11,241 bases of DNA from MGR-bin208 sp043780275 (GTDB lineage: Bacteria > Bacteroidota > Bacteroidia > Chitinophagales > Chitinophagaceae), in NCBI GenBank assembly GCA_043780275.1, contig JAYWCV010000272.1, positions 1 through 11,241 of the forward strand, read 5' to 3'. Position numbers and translations under genes: made by a program. Position 1 is the stretch's first letter. Each line of letters starts with the position of its first letter. Below the pieces are notes generated by a model. The model saw only the letters and a list, made by a program, of their open reading frames with translations, searched no databases and was not told the origin of the DNA. Below, in pieces: positions 1 through 6,995 of this stretch.

Positions 1-279
1 ATTCAGTATTCCGGCGTTCAGATCATTTCCAAAAACACCCAGTTGAGCTGTCAGGAAAGGTTGGTGTAAATAATATATGCCATACTTTTTATTCCAGGTA
101 AGTGGCATCACGGCTTCATAATCACCGAGGATTAAGGCATCCCAATGATTGGCCATTTTATCAAGGTAAAATGAATAAGCATAAATTAAACCATTTTCAA
201 GCCGGTCAATGCCGGCATCCCATTTCATCTTGTCGATTAAATGATGTGGTACATATTTTATGGTATAATTTTCGGCCAT
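1..279 (-). CDS. Acyltransferase-like (GNAT/FemAB-type) protein, N-terminal part only
   Basis: The first 93 codons of a minus-strand gene, cut by the left edge of the window. It starts at an ATG one base after the TGA of the upstream peptidase gene (TGA-A-ATG), so translation is probably coupled. The visible part is soluble, with no signal peptide or membrane segment, and is rich in aromatic residues. It has the pattern WDAGIDR followed by GLIYAYSFYLDKM, then NHWDALILGDYEAVMPLTW and YYLHQPFLTAQLGVFG. I recognise this from memory as the start of a protein common in Bacteroidota, usually labelled hypothetical or GNAT-like, resembling the FemAB/Acetyltransf_6 fold. The acyl-donor site would lie beyond the edge, so no substrate can be named. 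The gene itself is well supported by frame, coupling and recognisable sequence; the function is tentative. Confidence 0.72.
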   Translation of the reverse strand, partial: MAENYTIKYVPHHLIDKMKWDAGIDRLENGLIYAYSFYLDKMANHWDALILGDYEAVMPLTWNKKYGIYYLHQPFLTAQLGVFGNDLNAGILN

Positions 280-280
280 T

Positions 281-3160
281 TCAATAAGTCAATTCCGGAA
301 TTATTTTACGCAGATTGAAATTGGAAATATCTATACTAAAAGAGATTGTTTTCTTAAACCGGTTCTTGCTATCCTGGGTATTTTGAATATAATCTTTGTA
401 TACATTGCTATAAAAAATTGGCAAGTAGATATTCACTGTTTCGTTGAATAATGGAAACTGCAATCCGGCATCAAACAAAAAACGGTCAGAGCTATTATTC
501 TTTTTCCAACCATCTGACTGGGTACCGATATCCAGGAATAATTTTAAAGGAATATCAAAAGGAAGAATTCGAAGTGGATTTATTTTGTCAGGAATCGTAC
601 TGCTTAAATTAACAGCCATTAACCAGTCATCTGTTTTTCCAATTTTATTGGAAAGCAAATTTGTTCTTACTTTAAATCCACCATCTCTTTCCATGATTTG
701 TTGACTGGCTAATTGATCGAAATGATTACGACCGATAAAATAATCGCTATAAGTATAATCTTCGTAACCATCCGCTCCAGTCATATTTAAATGAAACCGT
801 TCTGTATTGAATTGTTTATGCTGCGTTTTTGAACCTAGGTAAAAAAACTTACCGGCAAAGAATCGCAAATTCAATCCGCCACCTTTGACATAGTTGAAAA
901 AATATTTACCGGTAAAAGCGACTCTTGTAAAATCGGTGGATTGTTCAATTCTGAGATTTCCAGAATAAGGGTATAAGGCCCTGTTGTTTTCAAAAACAAA
1001 GTCCAACTGCTGAAGGTTTCTTTGACTGCCAAAAGTATTTACATGATTTATTATACTTGTATCAATGCCCGAAATAACGGTGTCCCTGTTAAAACGTAAA
1101 TTTTGTTCAGCAATAAAATATGACTTGAACTGTATATGTTTATGAATTGAATTGGTCAGGTCTTTTTCTTTAAAGGTTAACCGAAAACCAGGAACGATTT
1201 TTTGAAAAGTCAAATTTATTTTTTCATTTTTTAAACCGGTGTACACGTAATCGGAGAATGTGGAAGCATTCAGAAAAACATCCAGTTTTCGGATTGCTCC
1301 ACCAGAGAAATGATTGTAATTTATTTTCCCGGTTCCGACTATTTTTTTAGTGCCTGTTGCAAACAGTGGAGTTACAAAAAATTGTAAAGGGGAAGGAGGT
1401 AGTTTGTAATTTGAAATGAAAAGTCCCACCATCAGTTTGTCGTAACTATTAAATCCGATTACCGGATTTATCCAAAGTAAATTCTTAGTAGGGTTATTGA
1501 TATATTCTTTTAGTTTTTTTATAGAAAACAAACTAACAATTTTCCATGTACTCTCCGAAACAGGATTTAAAACGCCATTTTTGGTTAAAAGTAAAAAAAC
1601 GGAATCAAGATTAATTTCAGTAGAAGACTGCATGGCGAATTTAAAGTCTTCCGGGTAAGGATGTTTGAATTGCCAATGCTGATAATATTTTTTCATTCCA
1701 TTATCAAATGAAGGTCTGCCCATTTTTTCTTCAAGTAACTCCATCCATTTACCCGTTTTATGATAGGCAACCAATCCATAGTTCTCACTATTGAATGCTT
1801 CTGAGTTTAATTCGATAGGTTGATCTAGTTTTGCAACAGCCTTTGTTTTGAAAATCAGGTTTTCAAGGTTTTGGCGATTTGCTTCTTGCATCTTTCCAGC
1901 TTTATTGATATTCTTTTTATTTTTCCATTGTAAGTATCTGTTATCGTAATATGTATTTTGACCTTCATCCATCCATGGATGCTTGCGTTCATTGTTTGCC
2001 AGGATGCCATAAAACCAATTGTGGCCCACTTCATGTTCAAGTGTAAAATCCAACATGGATTCATCCAACATTTCTCCCAAAACTGTTATAGTAGGGTATT
2101 CCATGCCGCCGGAAATTTTATCCCAACCCTGCACTGCCGAAACAATATTATAGGGGTATTCACCAATCCATTCGTTTCTGGTCTTTATTGCATCCTTCAT
2201 AATGGATATGCTGTTTTTCCAAAGTTCTTTTTTAGAAGAAGAATAAAAAGAGAATGCATCAATGATTTTTCCGGAGTTCAATTTCAATGTATCATGGCTT
2301 ACTATAAAATCCTTGCTTGCAAACCAGGCAAAATCATGCACATTGTTTTGCATGTATTGCAAGGTTTTTGTCTTGCTAGAAGATAATACAGTTGGCGTTT
2401 TAGGTACTTTAGTTTTTGTAACAGAAGCATTCGTTTTTAAAGTCGTTTTTTTATCTTCTGATGGTGAAGCAGGTTTTTTGTTTTTGATCCATTCAATCTC
2501 TTCCTTGTTTTGTAATTCACCCGTTGCAGCTACTATATAGTTTTGAGGTAAAGTAATTTGTACATTATAATTTCCGAACTCGCTGTAAAATTCACCCTGA
2601 TCGAGATAAGGCATCGGATGCCAGCCTTTGTGGTCATACACGGCTGGTTTAGGGTACCATTGAGTTACCTGGTAATTATTTTCATCATGTCCGCTTCTGG
2701 AAAAAATAGCTGGAAGTTTAATATGAAAAGAAGTGGTGATAAAAGTTTTTGCACCTGGAGCAAGTGTTGTTGGAAGTATCAGTTTAATAATATCGATATG
2801 CAAAGGATGATCTTCTATTTCTGCGGTTATATTATTTACCTGGAAAATTAGACGGTTGATATAGCCCCTGTCTTCTTTCTCCGAAAAATAAAAATCGGTA
2901 TTTCTGTTTTTTAATTGTTGATTGCTGAAAGCAGTTCGATCATTTTTATAGGCATTCGGCCAAATATGAAACCAGATGAAATGTAAACTGTCGGGAGAAT
3001 TATTGATGTATTCGATATTGGCAAATCCATCCAGCTCATGTTCCTTATCATTCAAAGAAACATCTATTGTATAGTTTACCTGTTGCTGCCAGTAATTGAT
3101 TTGGCAATTGGCAACTTGTAATGTGCAAACGGCAAAAAGGAGGAAAAATATTTTATTCAA
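281..3160 (-). CDS. Secreted M1-family zinc metallopeptidase with beta-barrel-like C-terminal region
   Basis: A 959-residue gluzincin peptidase. Residues 1-20 form a Sec signal peptide (hydrophobic IFFLLFAVCTL, ending VANCQ); the residue before Cys is Asn, so a lipoprotein signal is unlikely. An N-terminal beta domain carries a Lys/Thr/Ser-rich insert at about 226-266. The catalytic domain has the exopeptidase motif GGMEYP (351-356, the GxMEN equivalent), the zinc site HEVGH (376-380) with third ligand E399 exactly 18 residues after H380, and a likely transition-state tyrosine Y466 in AYHKTG. From about 555 to the end the chain is no longer peptidase-like: it has alternating amphipathic beta strands and ends in an aromatic residue, like an outer-membrane barrel. 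The start is TTG: a stop lies five codons upstream and no in-frame ATG occurs before residue 269, while TTG places the signal peptide correctly. It follows the sugar transferase gene by 65 bases and precedes the next gene by one base. Confidence 0.93.
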   Translation of the reverse strand: MNKIFFLLFAVCTLQVANCQINYWQQQVNYTIDVSLNDKEHELDGFANIEYINNSPDSLHFIWFHIWPNAYKNDRTAFSNQQLKNRNTDFYFSEKEDRGYINRLIFQVNNITAEIEDHPLHIDIIKLILPTTLAPGAKTFITTSFHIKLPAIFSRSGHDENNYQVTQWYPKPAVYDHKGWHPMPYLDQGEFYSEFGNYNVQITLPQNYIVAATGELQNKEEIEWIKNKKPASPSEDKKTTLKTNASVTKTKVPKTPTVLSSSKTKTLQYMQNNVHDFAWFASKDFIVSHDTLKLNSGKIIDAFSFYSSSKKELWKNSISIMKDAIKTRNEWIGEYPYNIVSAVQGWDKISGGMEYPTITVLGEMLDESMLDFTLEHEVGHNWFYGILANNERKHPWMDEGQNTYYDNRYLQWKNKKNINKAGKMQEANRQNLENLIFKTKAVAKLDQPIELNSEAFNSENYGLVAYHKTGKWMELLEEKMGRPSFDNGMKKYYQHWQFKHPYPEDFKFAMQSSTEINLDSVFLLLTKNGVLNPVSESTWKIVSLFSIKKLKEYINNPTKNLLWINPVIGFNSYDKLMVGLFISNYKLPPSPLQFFVTPLFATGTKKIVGTGKINYNHFSGGAIRKLDVFLNASTFSDYVYTGLKNEKINLTFQKIVPGFRLTFKEKDLTNSIHKHIQFKSYFIAEQNLRFNRDTVISGIDTSIINHVNTFGSQRNLQQLDFVFENNRALYPYSGNLRIEQSTDFTRVAFTGKYFFNYVKGGGLNLRFFAGKFFYLGSKTQHKQFNTERFHLNMTGADGYEDYTYSDYFIGRNHFDQLASQQIMERDGGFKVRTNLLSNKIGKTDDWLMAVNLSSTIPDKINPLRILPFDIPLKLFLDIGTQSDGWKKNNSSDRFLFDAGLQFPLFNETVNIYLPIFYSNVYKDYIQNTQDSKNRFKKTISFSIDISNFNLRKIIPELTY

Positions 3161-3176
3161 AAAGGTAATAGTTTAT

Positions 3177-3184
3177 CAAAAATA
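3177..3184 (-). promoter_or_regulatory. Possible Bacteroidota -7 box upstream of the M1 peptidase gene
   Basis: On the minus strand the box reads TATTTTTG, a match to the Bacteroidota sigma-ABfr -7 consensus TAnnTTTG. It lies in the 65-base gap before the peptidase gene and would give a leader of only about 10 bases. No good TTTG -33 element is found 19-21 bases upstream, so in such AT-rich DNA this may be chance. If real, the peptidase gene could be transcribed separately from the two glycan genes. Confidence 0.25.
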
Positions 3185-3225
3185 AAGATTAACAACCAAT
3201 TGTCCATTGTCTGTTTCTTATTGTA

Positions 3226-4647
3226 TCACTTTCCCTTACCGAGAAAGATAATGCGTAAAGAATGAATCATAATCTTAAAGTCAAGGGCAAGCGAAATATT
3301 TTCAATATAGATCAAGTCAAACTTACATCGTTGAATCATCTCCTCAATATTTTCTGCATAGCCAAATTGAACCATACCCCAGCTGGTAAGTCCCGGCTTC
3401 ACTTTCAACAGGTATTTGTAATAAGGAAAGAGTGGAATTAACTGGTCGATATAATGTTTACGTTCCGGCCGGGGGCCCACCAGGCTCATTTCACCTATTA
3501 ATATATTCCATAACTGGGGCAATTCGTCTAATCTCCATTTACGCATAATTCGTCCCCATTTAGTAATTCTCGGATCAAAATCGGAGGACAGTTTAGGGCC
3601 GTCTTCTTCTGCATCAATAAACATCGAACGAAATTTGTATAATAAAAATGATTTGCCTTTATACCCGATACGTTGCTGACTGTATATGATGGGCCCTTTG
3701 GATGAAAGCTTTACCCTGATTGCAATAATAAGAATGAGGGGAGATAAAATGACTGCTCCGGTAATTGAAACAAGTATATCCAGTAATCGTTTAATATTTT
3801 GTTGCCAATCCGGCATCAGCCCCATTTTCAGATCAATTAAAGCAGCTCCCAATATATTGCTGGTTTTTACAGAGCCCGAAAGAATGTCTAAGGTATTTGG
3901 TTGAATTTTTATTTCCACATCCTTTTCACTCAAACGGTTTATGATTTCTTCAATGAGGTTGTGGTCGTTTATTTCTAGTGCTATTACAACCTGATGAATA
4001 TTATTTTTATCAATGATTTCTTCAAGATTTTCCAAAAAGCCAAGAGGAGTCAGGTATTTCTCCAGTTCGTTTTTTGATTGTTCGTTTGCTGTAACGAATC
4101 CGGCATAGTGATAGCCTTCATTGCGGATATTCTTTTCAGTTTCCTTATAAATTAGTAATGCGTTTTTCTGACCTCCGATCATTAACGTATTAAATGAAAC
4201 GGTTCCTTTCAGCAGTTGTTTTTTTACAAGCAGCAAAATGATGTAGCGACCACTAAAAATGAAAAGAAAATGAATAAATACCAGCGAAGAAAAACTTTGA
4301 TAATAGTATTTAAGATATTCCGGATTTACATCATTTAGTATCAACAGAAAAAACAGCACCATGCTTCCAATAAAAACCTGGATGAATGTATTAGTAAATT
4401 CAATCAATCTCGATTTTTTATATAAGGAATGATAAGAACCCAGCAAACTGAAGAGGACCAGCCATCCAACGGGTATGAGAAAGATTTCAAGCCGGAAAAT
4501 ATATGCTGTTTGTAAAAAACCGGATTCGATAACAGGTTCATCCAACAACCATTTTCGAAAAAAATAAAAGCAGGCCCAGGACAATGTGGCCAGCATAAAA
4601 TCGCTTAAAGCATACCAGGCTGTATTTATTTTTTTATGCTTTTGCAT
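3226..4647 (-). CDS. Polyprenyl-phosphate glycosyl-1-phosphate transferase (sugar transferase, WcaJ/WbaP-like)
   Basis: A membrane enzyme that transfers a sugar-1-phosphate from a nucleotide sugar to undecaprenyl phosphate, the first step in building an exopolysaccharide, capsule or O-antigen unit. In 473-residue numbering the N-terminus has about four hydrophobic segments (roughly 11-30, 51-71, 88-106 and 117-142). A soluble Rossmann-like domain follows (about 150-265). The C-terminal sugar-transferase domain begins near KRLLDILVS with a hydrophobic re-entrant segment (about 290-311). It has KFRSM (338-342), the catalytic Asp-Glu pair in RLDELPQLWN (D374, E375), SLVGPRPE (388-395) and KPGLTSWG (417-424), all typical of polyprenyl glycosylphosphotransferases. 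The frame can open at a TTG one codon earlier (4650), but the ATG at 4647 is the better start. It lies 3 bases after the oxidoreductase stop, so the two are co-transcribed. The transferred sugar cannot be read from the sequence. Confidence 0.95.
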   Translation of the reverse strand: MQKHKKINTAWYALSDFMLATLSWACFYFFRKWLLDEPVIESGFLQTAYIFRLEIFLIPVGWLVLFSLLGSYHSLYKKSRLIEFTNTFIQVFIGSMVLFFLLILNDVNPEYLKYYYQSFSSLVFIHFLFIFSGRYIILLLVKKQLLKGTVSFNTLMIGGQKNALLIYKETEKNIRNEGYHYAGFVTANEQSKNELEKYLTPLGFLENLEEIIDKNNIHQVVIALEINDHNLIEEIINRLSEKDVEIKIQPNTLDILSGSVKTSNILGAALIDLKMGLMPDWQQNIKRLLDILVSITGAVILSPLILIIAIRVKLSSKGPIIYSQQRIGYKGKSFLLYKFRSMFIDAEEDGPKLSSDFDPRITKWGRIMRKWRLDELPQLWNILIGEMSLVGPRPERKHYIDQLIPLFPYYKYLLKVKPGLTSWGMVQFGYAENIEEMIQRCKFDLIYIENISLALDFKIMIHSLRIIFLGKGK

Positions 4648-4650
4648 CAA

Positions 4651-5628
4651 TTATGATCGGGTAACAACGTTGTGGCTAATTTTTTCCAAAATCTGATGAG
4701 CTACTTCCATGGCCATTAATCCGTCAATTTCAGAAACGATAGTTTTTGTATTATTCACAATGGCATTCCTGAATTCTTCCAATTCTCTTTTAATGGCATT
4801 CACTTCTGGAATAGAAGGATTTGCAACGGCTATTGTTTTCTTGCCTTTCGAAGTTTCTATATCAAATGAAAATACATTCTCATCATTTTCTTCTTTCATT
4901 TTGATTACTTCTGTTTTCTTATTCAGGAAATCAATTCCGATATAAGCGTCTTTCTGAAAAAACCTCATTTTACGCATCTGTTTCATCGATATGCGGCTGC
5001 TTGTGAGGTTTGCCACACAACCATTATGAAATTCTATTCGTACGTTGGCAATGTCAGGTGTATCAGATAATACCGTAACACCACTTGCCGAAATGGATTT
5101 TACCGTACTTTTTACAATACTTAATATGATGTCAATATCGTGGATCATCAAATCCAGGATCACACTTACTTCTGCACCCCTTGGATTGAATTGGGCTAAG
5201 CGATGAACTTCTATAAACATGGGGTTTAATGCAATATCCTTAATAGCAAGAAAAGCAGGATTGAAACGTTCCACATGACCCACCTGTAATTTTACATCCG
5301 ATTCCTTGGCCAGTTTTACCAACTGATAAGCTTCTCCCATGGTATTGGCCAGCGGTTTTTCTACAAAAACATGTTTGCCTTTTTTCAACGCTTTTTCACA
5401 AATCTCAAAATGAAAAGGAGTAGGTGTAACCACATCAACCAAATCGCAGTTATCTATTAATTCATCTTCATTCAGAAAACGTTTCAGTTGATATTTTTCT
5501 GCCACTTCATTGGCATTTACATCATTCGGGTCGTAAAATCCAATGATCTCAATTCCACTGATTTCTTTCCAATTGTTTAAATGAAATTTTCCAAGATGTC
5601 CAACTCCGAAAACGGCAACTTTAAGCAT
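4651..5628 (-). CDS. Gfo/Idh/MocA-family NAD(P)-dependent oxidoreductase
   Basis: A 325-residue soluble oxidoreductase of usual family length. The N-terminal Rossmann fold has the dinucleotide motif GVGHLG (8-13), and D33 at the end of the second strand suggests NAD preference. The family motif EKP is at 90-92 and VGHVERFNP at 116-124. The substrate domain has DLMIHDID (159-166), with H163 the probable catalytic histidine. The family oxidises, reduces or epimerises sugars and nucleotide sugars. The position immediately before a glycan-initiating sugar transferase suggests a nucleotide-sugar substrate, for example making an amino or uronic sugar donor (WlbA-like); this is inference from context. 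It is the first gene of the minus-strand run, with a candidate promoter 19 bases upstream of its ATG. A second, unlikely possibility is an inositol or free-sugar dehydrogenase. Confidence 0.93.
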   Translation of the reverse strand: MLKVAVFGVGHLGKFHLNNWKEISGIEIIGFYDPNDVNANEVAEKYQLKRFLNEDELIDNCDLVDVVTPTPFHFEICEKALKKGKHVFVEKPLANTMGEAYQLVKLAKESDVKLQVGHVERFNPAFLAIKDIALNPMFIEVHRLAQFNPRGAEVSVILDLMIHDIDIILSIVKSTVKSISASGVTVLSDTPDIANVRIEFHNGCVANLTSSRISMKQMRKMRFFQKDAYIGIDFLNKKTEVIKMKEENDENVFSFDIETSKGKKTIAVANPSIPEVNAIKRELEEFRNAIVNNTKTIVSEIDGLMAMEVAHQILEKISHNVVTRS

Positions 5629-5646
5629 GTATAATTATTATAGTTG

Positions 5647-5677
5647 CAAAAATAACCAAATACAGTTGGGAAGGAAA
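5647..5677 (-). promoter_or_regulatory. Candidate promoter of the oxidoreductase/sugar transferase operon
   Basis: Reading the minus strand, a -33-like TTTC (5674-5677; consensus TTTG) is followed by a 19-base spacer and TATTTTTG (5647-5654), which fits the Bacteroidota -7 consensus TAnnTTTG. The ATG at 5628 follows 18 bases after the -7 box, leaving a short leader. Only sequence pattern supports this. Confidence 0.45.
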
Positions 5678-5771
5678 TAAAAAAGGAGCTGGTAATGATT
5701 TAGTATAAATCAACAAGATTAAAGACTCAAACAATTTTTAAATTGAAAAATTTAGCTAAATCATAAAACCG

Positions 5772-5806
5772 AAAAAGCCTCAAAAACTTTCGTATTTAAG
5801 GCTTCT
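5772..5806 (-). terminator. Intrinsic terminator of the tRNA-Asp gene
   Basis: Just after the tRNA on the minus strand, AGAAGCCT (5799-5806) pairs with AGGCTTTT (5773-5780) to make an 8-bp stem with one G-T pair. The loop is about 18 bases and the 3' arm runs into a short T tract. The loop is long and AT-rich, so the hairpin is moderate, but position and orientation fit an end signal for the tRNA transcript. Confidence 0.6.
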
Positions 5807-5808
5807 TG

Positions 5809-5882
5809 CGGACCGGACGGGACTCGAACCCGCGACCTCCGCCGTGACAGGGCGGCATTCTAACCAACTGAACTACCGATCC
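5809..5882 (-). tRNA. tRNA-Asp (anticodon GTC)
   Basis: A complete 74-base cloverleaf on the minus strand. The acceptor arm GGATCGG pairs with CCGGTCC (one T-G wobble), followed by discriminator G. The D arm has the usual AGTTCAGTTGGTTAGA. The anticodon stem CCGCC/GGCGG closes the 7-base loop CTGTCAC, with anticodon GTC at 5846-5848 decoding GAC/GAU. The T arm GCGGG/CCCGT closes the loop TTCGAGT. No CCA is encoded at the 3' end, so it must be added after transcription, as is usual in Bacteroidota. It is a single tRNA gene, not part of a cluster in this window. Confidence 0.97.
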
Positions 5883-5902
5883 ATCCCATAAATTTGGGAG
5901 TG

Positions 5903-5935
5903 CAAATATAGAGGAATTATTTTTTCAATAACAAA
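5903..5935 (-). promoter_or_regulatory. Promoter of the tRNA-Asp gene
   Basis: On the minus strand TATATTTG (5903-5910) is a full match to the Bacteroidota -7 consensus TAnnTTTG. A TTTG -33 element at 5932-5935 lies 21 bases upstream. The tRNA 5' end is 20 bases after the -7 box, leaving a leader of around 10-13 bases for RNase P to remove. Its -33 box faces that of the accA promoter. Confidence 0.6.
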
Positions 5936-5937
5936 AC

Positions 5938-5970
5938 TTTGTTGAGTTTTTCTTTCAATCCTTAACTTTA
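5938..5970 (+). promoter_or_regulatory. Promoter of accA-dapA, back to back with the tRNA promoter
   Basis: TTTG at 5938-5941, a 21-base spacer and TAACTTTA at 5963-5970 (7 of 8 bases of TAnnTTTG, the last G replaced by A) fit a Bacteroidota promoter about 24 bases before the accA ATG. A second TTG at 5942-5944 gives an 18-base spacer. The -33 box forms one arm of the palindrome AACAAA-AC-TTTGTT (5930-5943), whose other arm holds the tRNA -33 box. Confidence 0.5.
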
Positions 5971-5994
5971 CCCCCTTATTTAAAATTAATATAT

Positions 5995-6966
5995 ATGCCT
6001 TCAAACATTGACAGACAATTTCTCGATTTTGAAAGACCTATTAAGGACCTCATTGATGAAATTGAAAAACTAAAGCATACAGCAGAAAAAACCAAGGTTG
6101 ACATGGGCGAAGCCATTGGTAAACTGGAAGCCAGTATTGATGAAAAAAGAAATGAACTCACAAAAAGTCTTACAGCCTGGCAGAAAGTACAGTTGAGTCG
6201 ACATCCTGACAGGCCATATACATTAAGATATATTAATGAAATGTGTAAGAATTTCGTGGAATTGCATGGCGACAGGAATGTAAAAGATGACAAAGCCATG
6301 GTTGGTGGATTTGCAGATTTGGATGGTCAAACAGTCATGTTTATTGGGCAACAAAAAGGTATCAATACAAAAATGCGTCAGATGCGCAATTTTGGTATGG
6401 CAAATCCGGAAGGTTATCGGAAAGCTTTACGGTTAATGCGACTGGCAGAAAAATTCAACAAACCGATTGTAACATTAATAGATACACCAGGTGCATTTCC
6501 AGGTTTGGAAGCAGAGGAACGTGGACAAGGAGAAGCAATTGCCCGGAATATTTATGAAATGATCAGGTTGAAAGTGCCTGTAATATGTATCATCATTGGT
6601 GAAGGTGCGTCGGGTGGTGCTTTGGGTATTGGTGTAGGGGATAAGGTATTTATGATGGAGAATACCTGGTACACCGTTATTTCTCCGGAAAGTTGCAGTT
6701 CTATATTATGGCGATCATGGGATAAGAAAGAAGTGGCAGCTGATCAACTGAAGTTGACTTCCGATGATATGTTAGGATTTGGCTTGATAGATGGAGTAAT
6801 TCCAGAACCTCCTGGTGGAGCTCACTGGAGTCTGGAAGAATCTGCAGCATTTGTCAAAAAACAAATACTCGAAACACTGAAAGAATTGAAACTGATAAAC
6901 CCGGAAAAAAGAATCAATGACCGGATTGAAAAATTCGGTAAAATGGGATTTTGGGAAGAGGTTTAA
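5995..6966 (+). CDS. accA: Acetyl-CoA carboxylase carboxyltransferase subunit alpha
   Basis: AccA works with AccD to move the carboxyl group from carboxybiotin on AccB to acetyl-CoA, making malonyl-CoA for fatty acid synthesis in the cytoplasm. The product has 323 residues, the usual length. An N-terminal helical region (about 1-70, charged, FERPIKDLIDEIEKLK) precedes the crotonase-like domain. That domain has HGDR (91-94), NFGMANPEGYRKA (132-144), DTPGAFPG (163-170), EERGQGEAIA (174-183) and the oxyanion-hole glycine motif GEGASGGALG (202-211), then SPESCSSILW (230-239). All are standard for AccA. There is no Shine-Dalgarno sequence; the ATG sits in AT-rich sequence, 24 bases after a candidate -7 box. 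No accD, accB or accC is in the window, as expected for Bacteroidota where these are often apart. dapA follows after 29 bases with no terminator between, so they are probably one transcript. Confidence 0.98.
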   Translation: MPSNIDRQFLDFERPIKDLIDEIEKLKHTAEKTKVDMGEAIGKLEASIDEKRNELTKSLTAWQKVQLSRHPDRPYTLRYINEMCKNFVELHGDRNVKDDKAMVGGFADLDGQTVMFIGQQKGINTKMRQMRNFGMANPEGYRKALRLMRLAEKFNKPIVTLIDTPGAFPGLEAEERGQGEAIARNIYEMIRLKVPVICIIIGEGASGGALGIGVGDKVFMMENTWYTVISPESCSSILWRSWDKKEVAADQLKLTSDDMLGFGLIDGVIPEPPGGAHWSLEESAAFVKKQILETLKELKLINPEKRINDRIEKFGKMGFWEEV

Positions 6967-6995
6967 AAAATAATTTAGCATTTAGAAAAACGAAT

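Noticed and set aside
1958..2386. A 142-codon plus-strand open frame opposite the peptidase gene
   Set aside because: It lies fully antisense to the catalytic domain, whose motifs prove the minus-strand frame; the product has no recognisable family features.
3185..3220. Possible hairpin terminator between the sugar transferase and peptidase genes (ACAA...TTGT)
   Set aside because: Only about four base pairs with no GC stem; too weak to call.
4648..4650. TTG one codon before the sugar transferase ATG as its start
   Set aside because: An ATG follows directly and is the stronger start; no evidence favours the TTG.
5976..6299. A 107-codon minus-strand open frame opposite the start of accA
   Set aside because: It is antisense to conserved AccA sequence and its apparent hydrophobic, Ser-rich stretches mirror Lys/Glu/Asn-rich coding on the other strand.
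6951..6995. A 15-codon upstream extension of dapA overlapping the end of accA
   Set aside because: The extra residues do not resemble DapA N-termini, and the ATG at 6996 starts right before the conserved GTGVAIVSPF.
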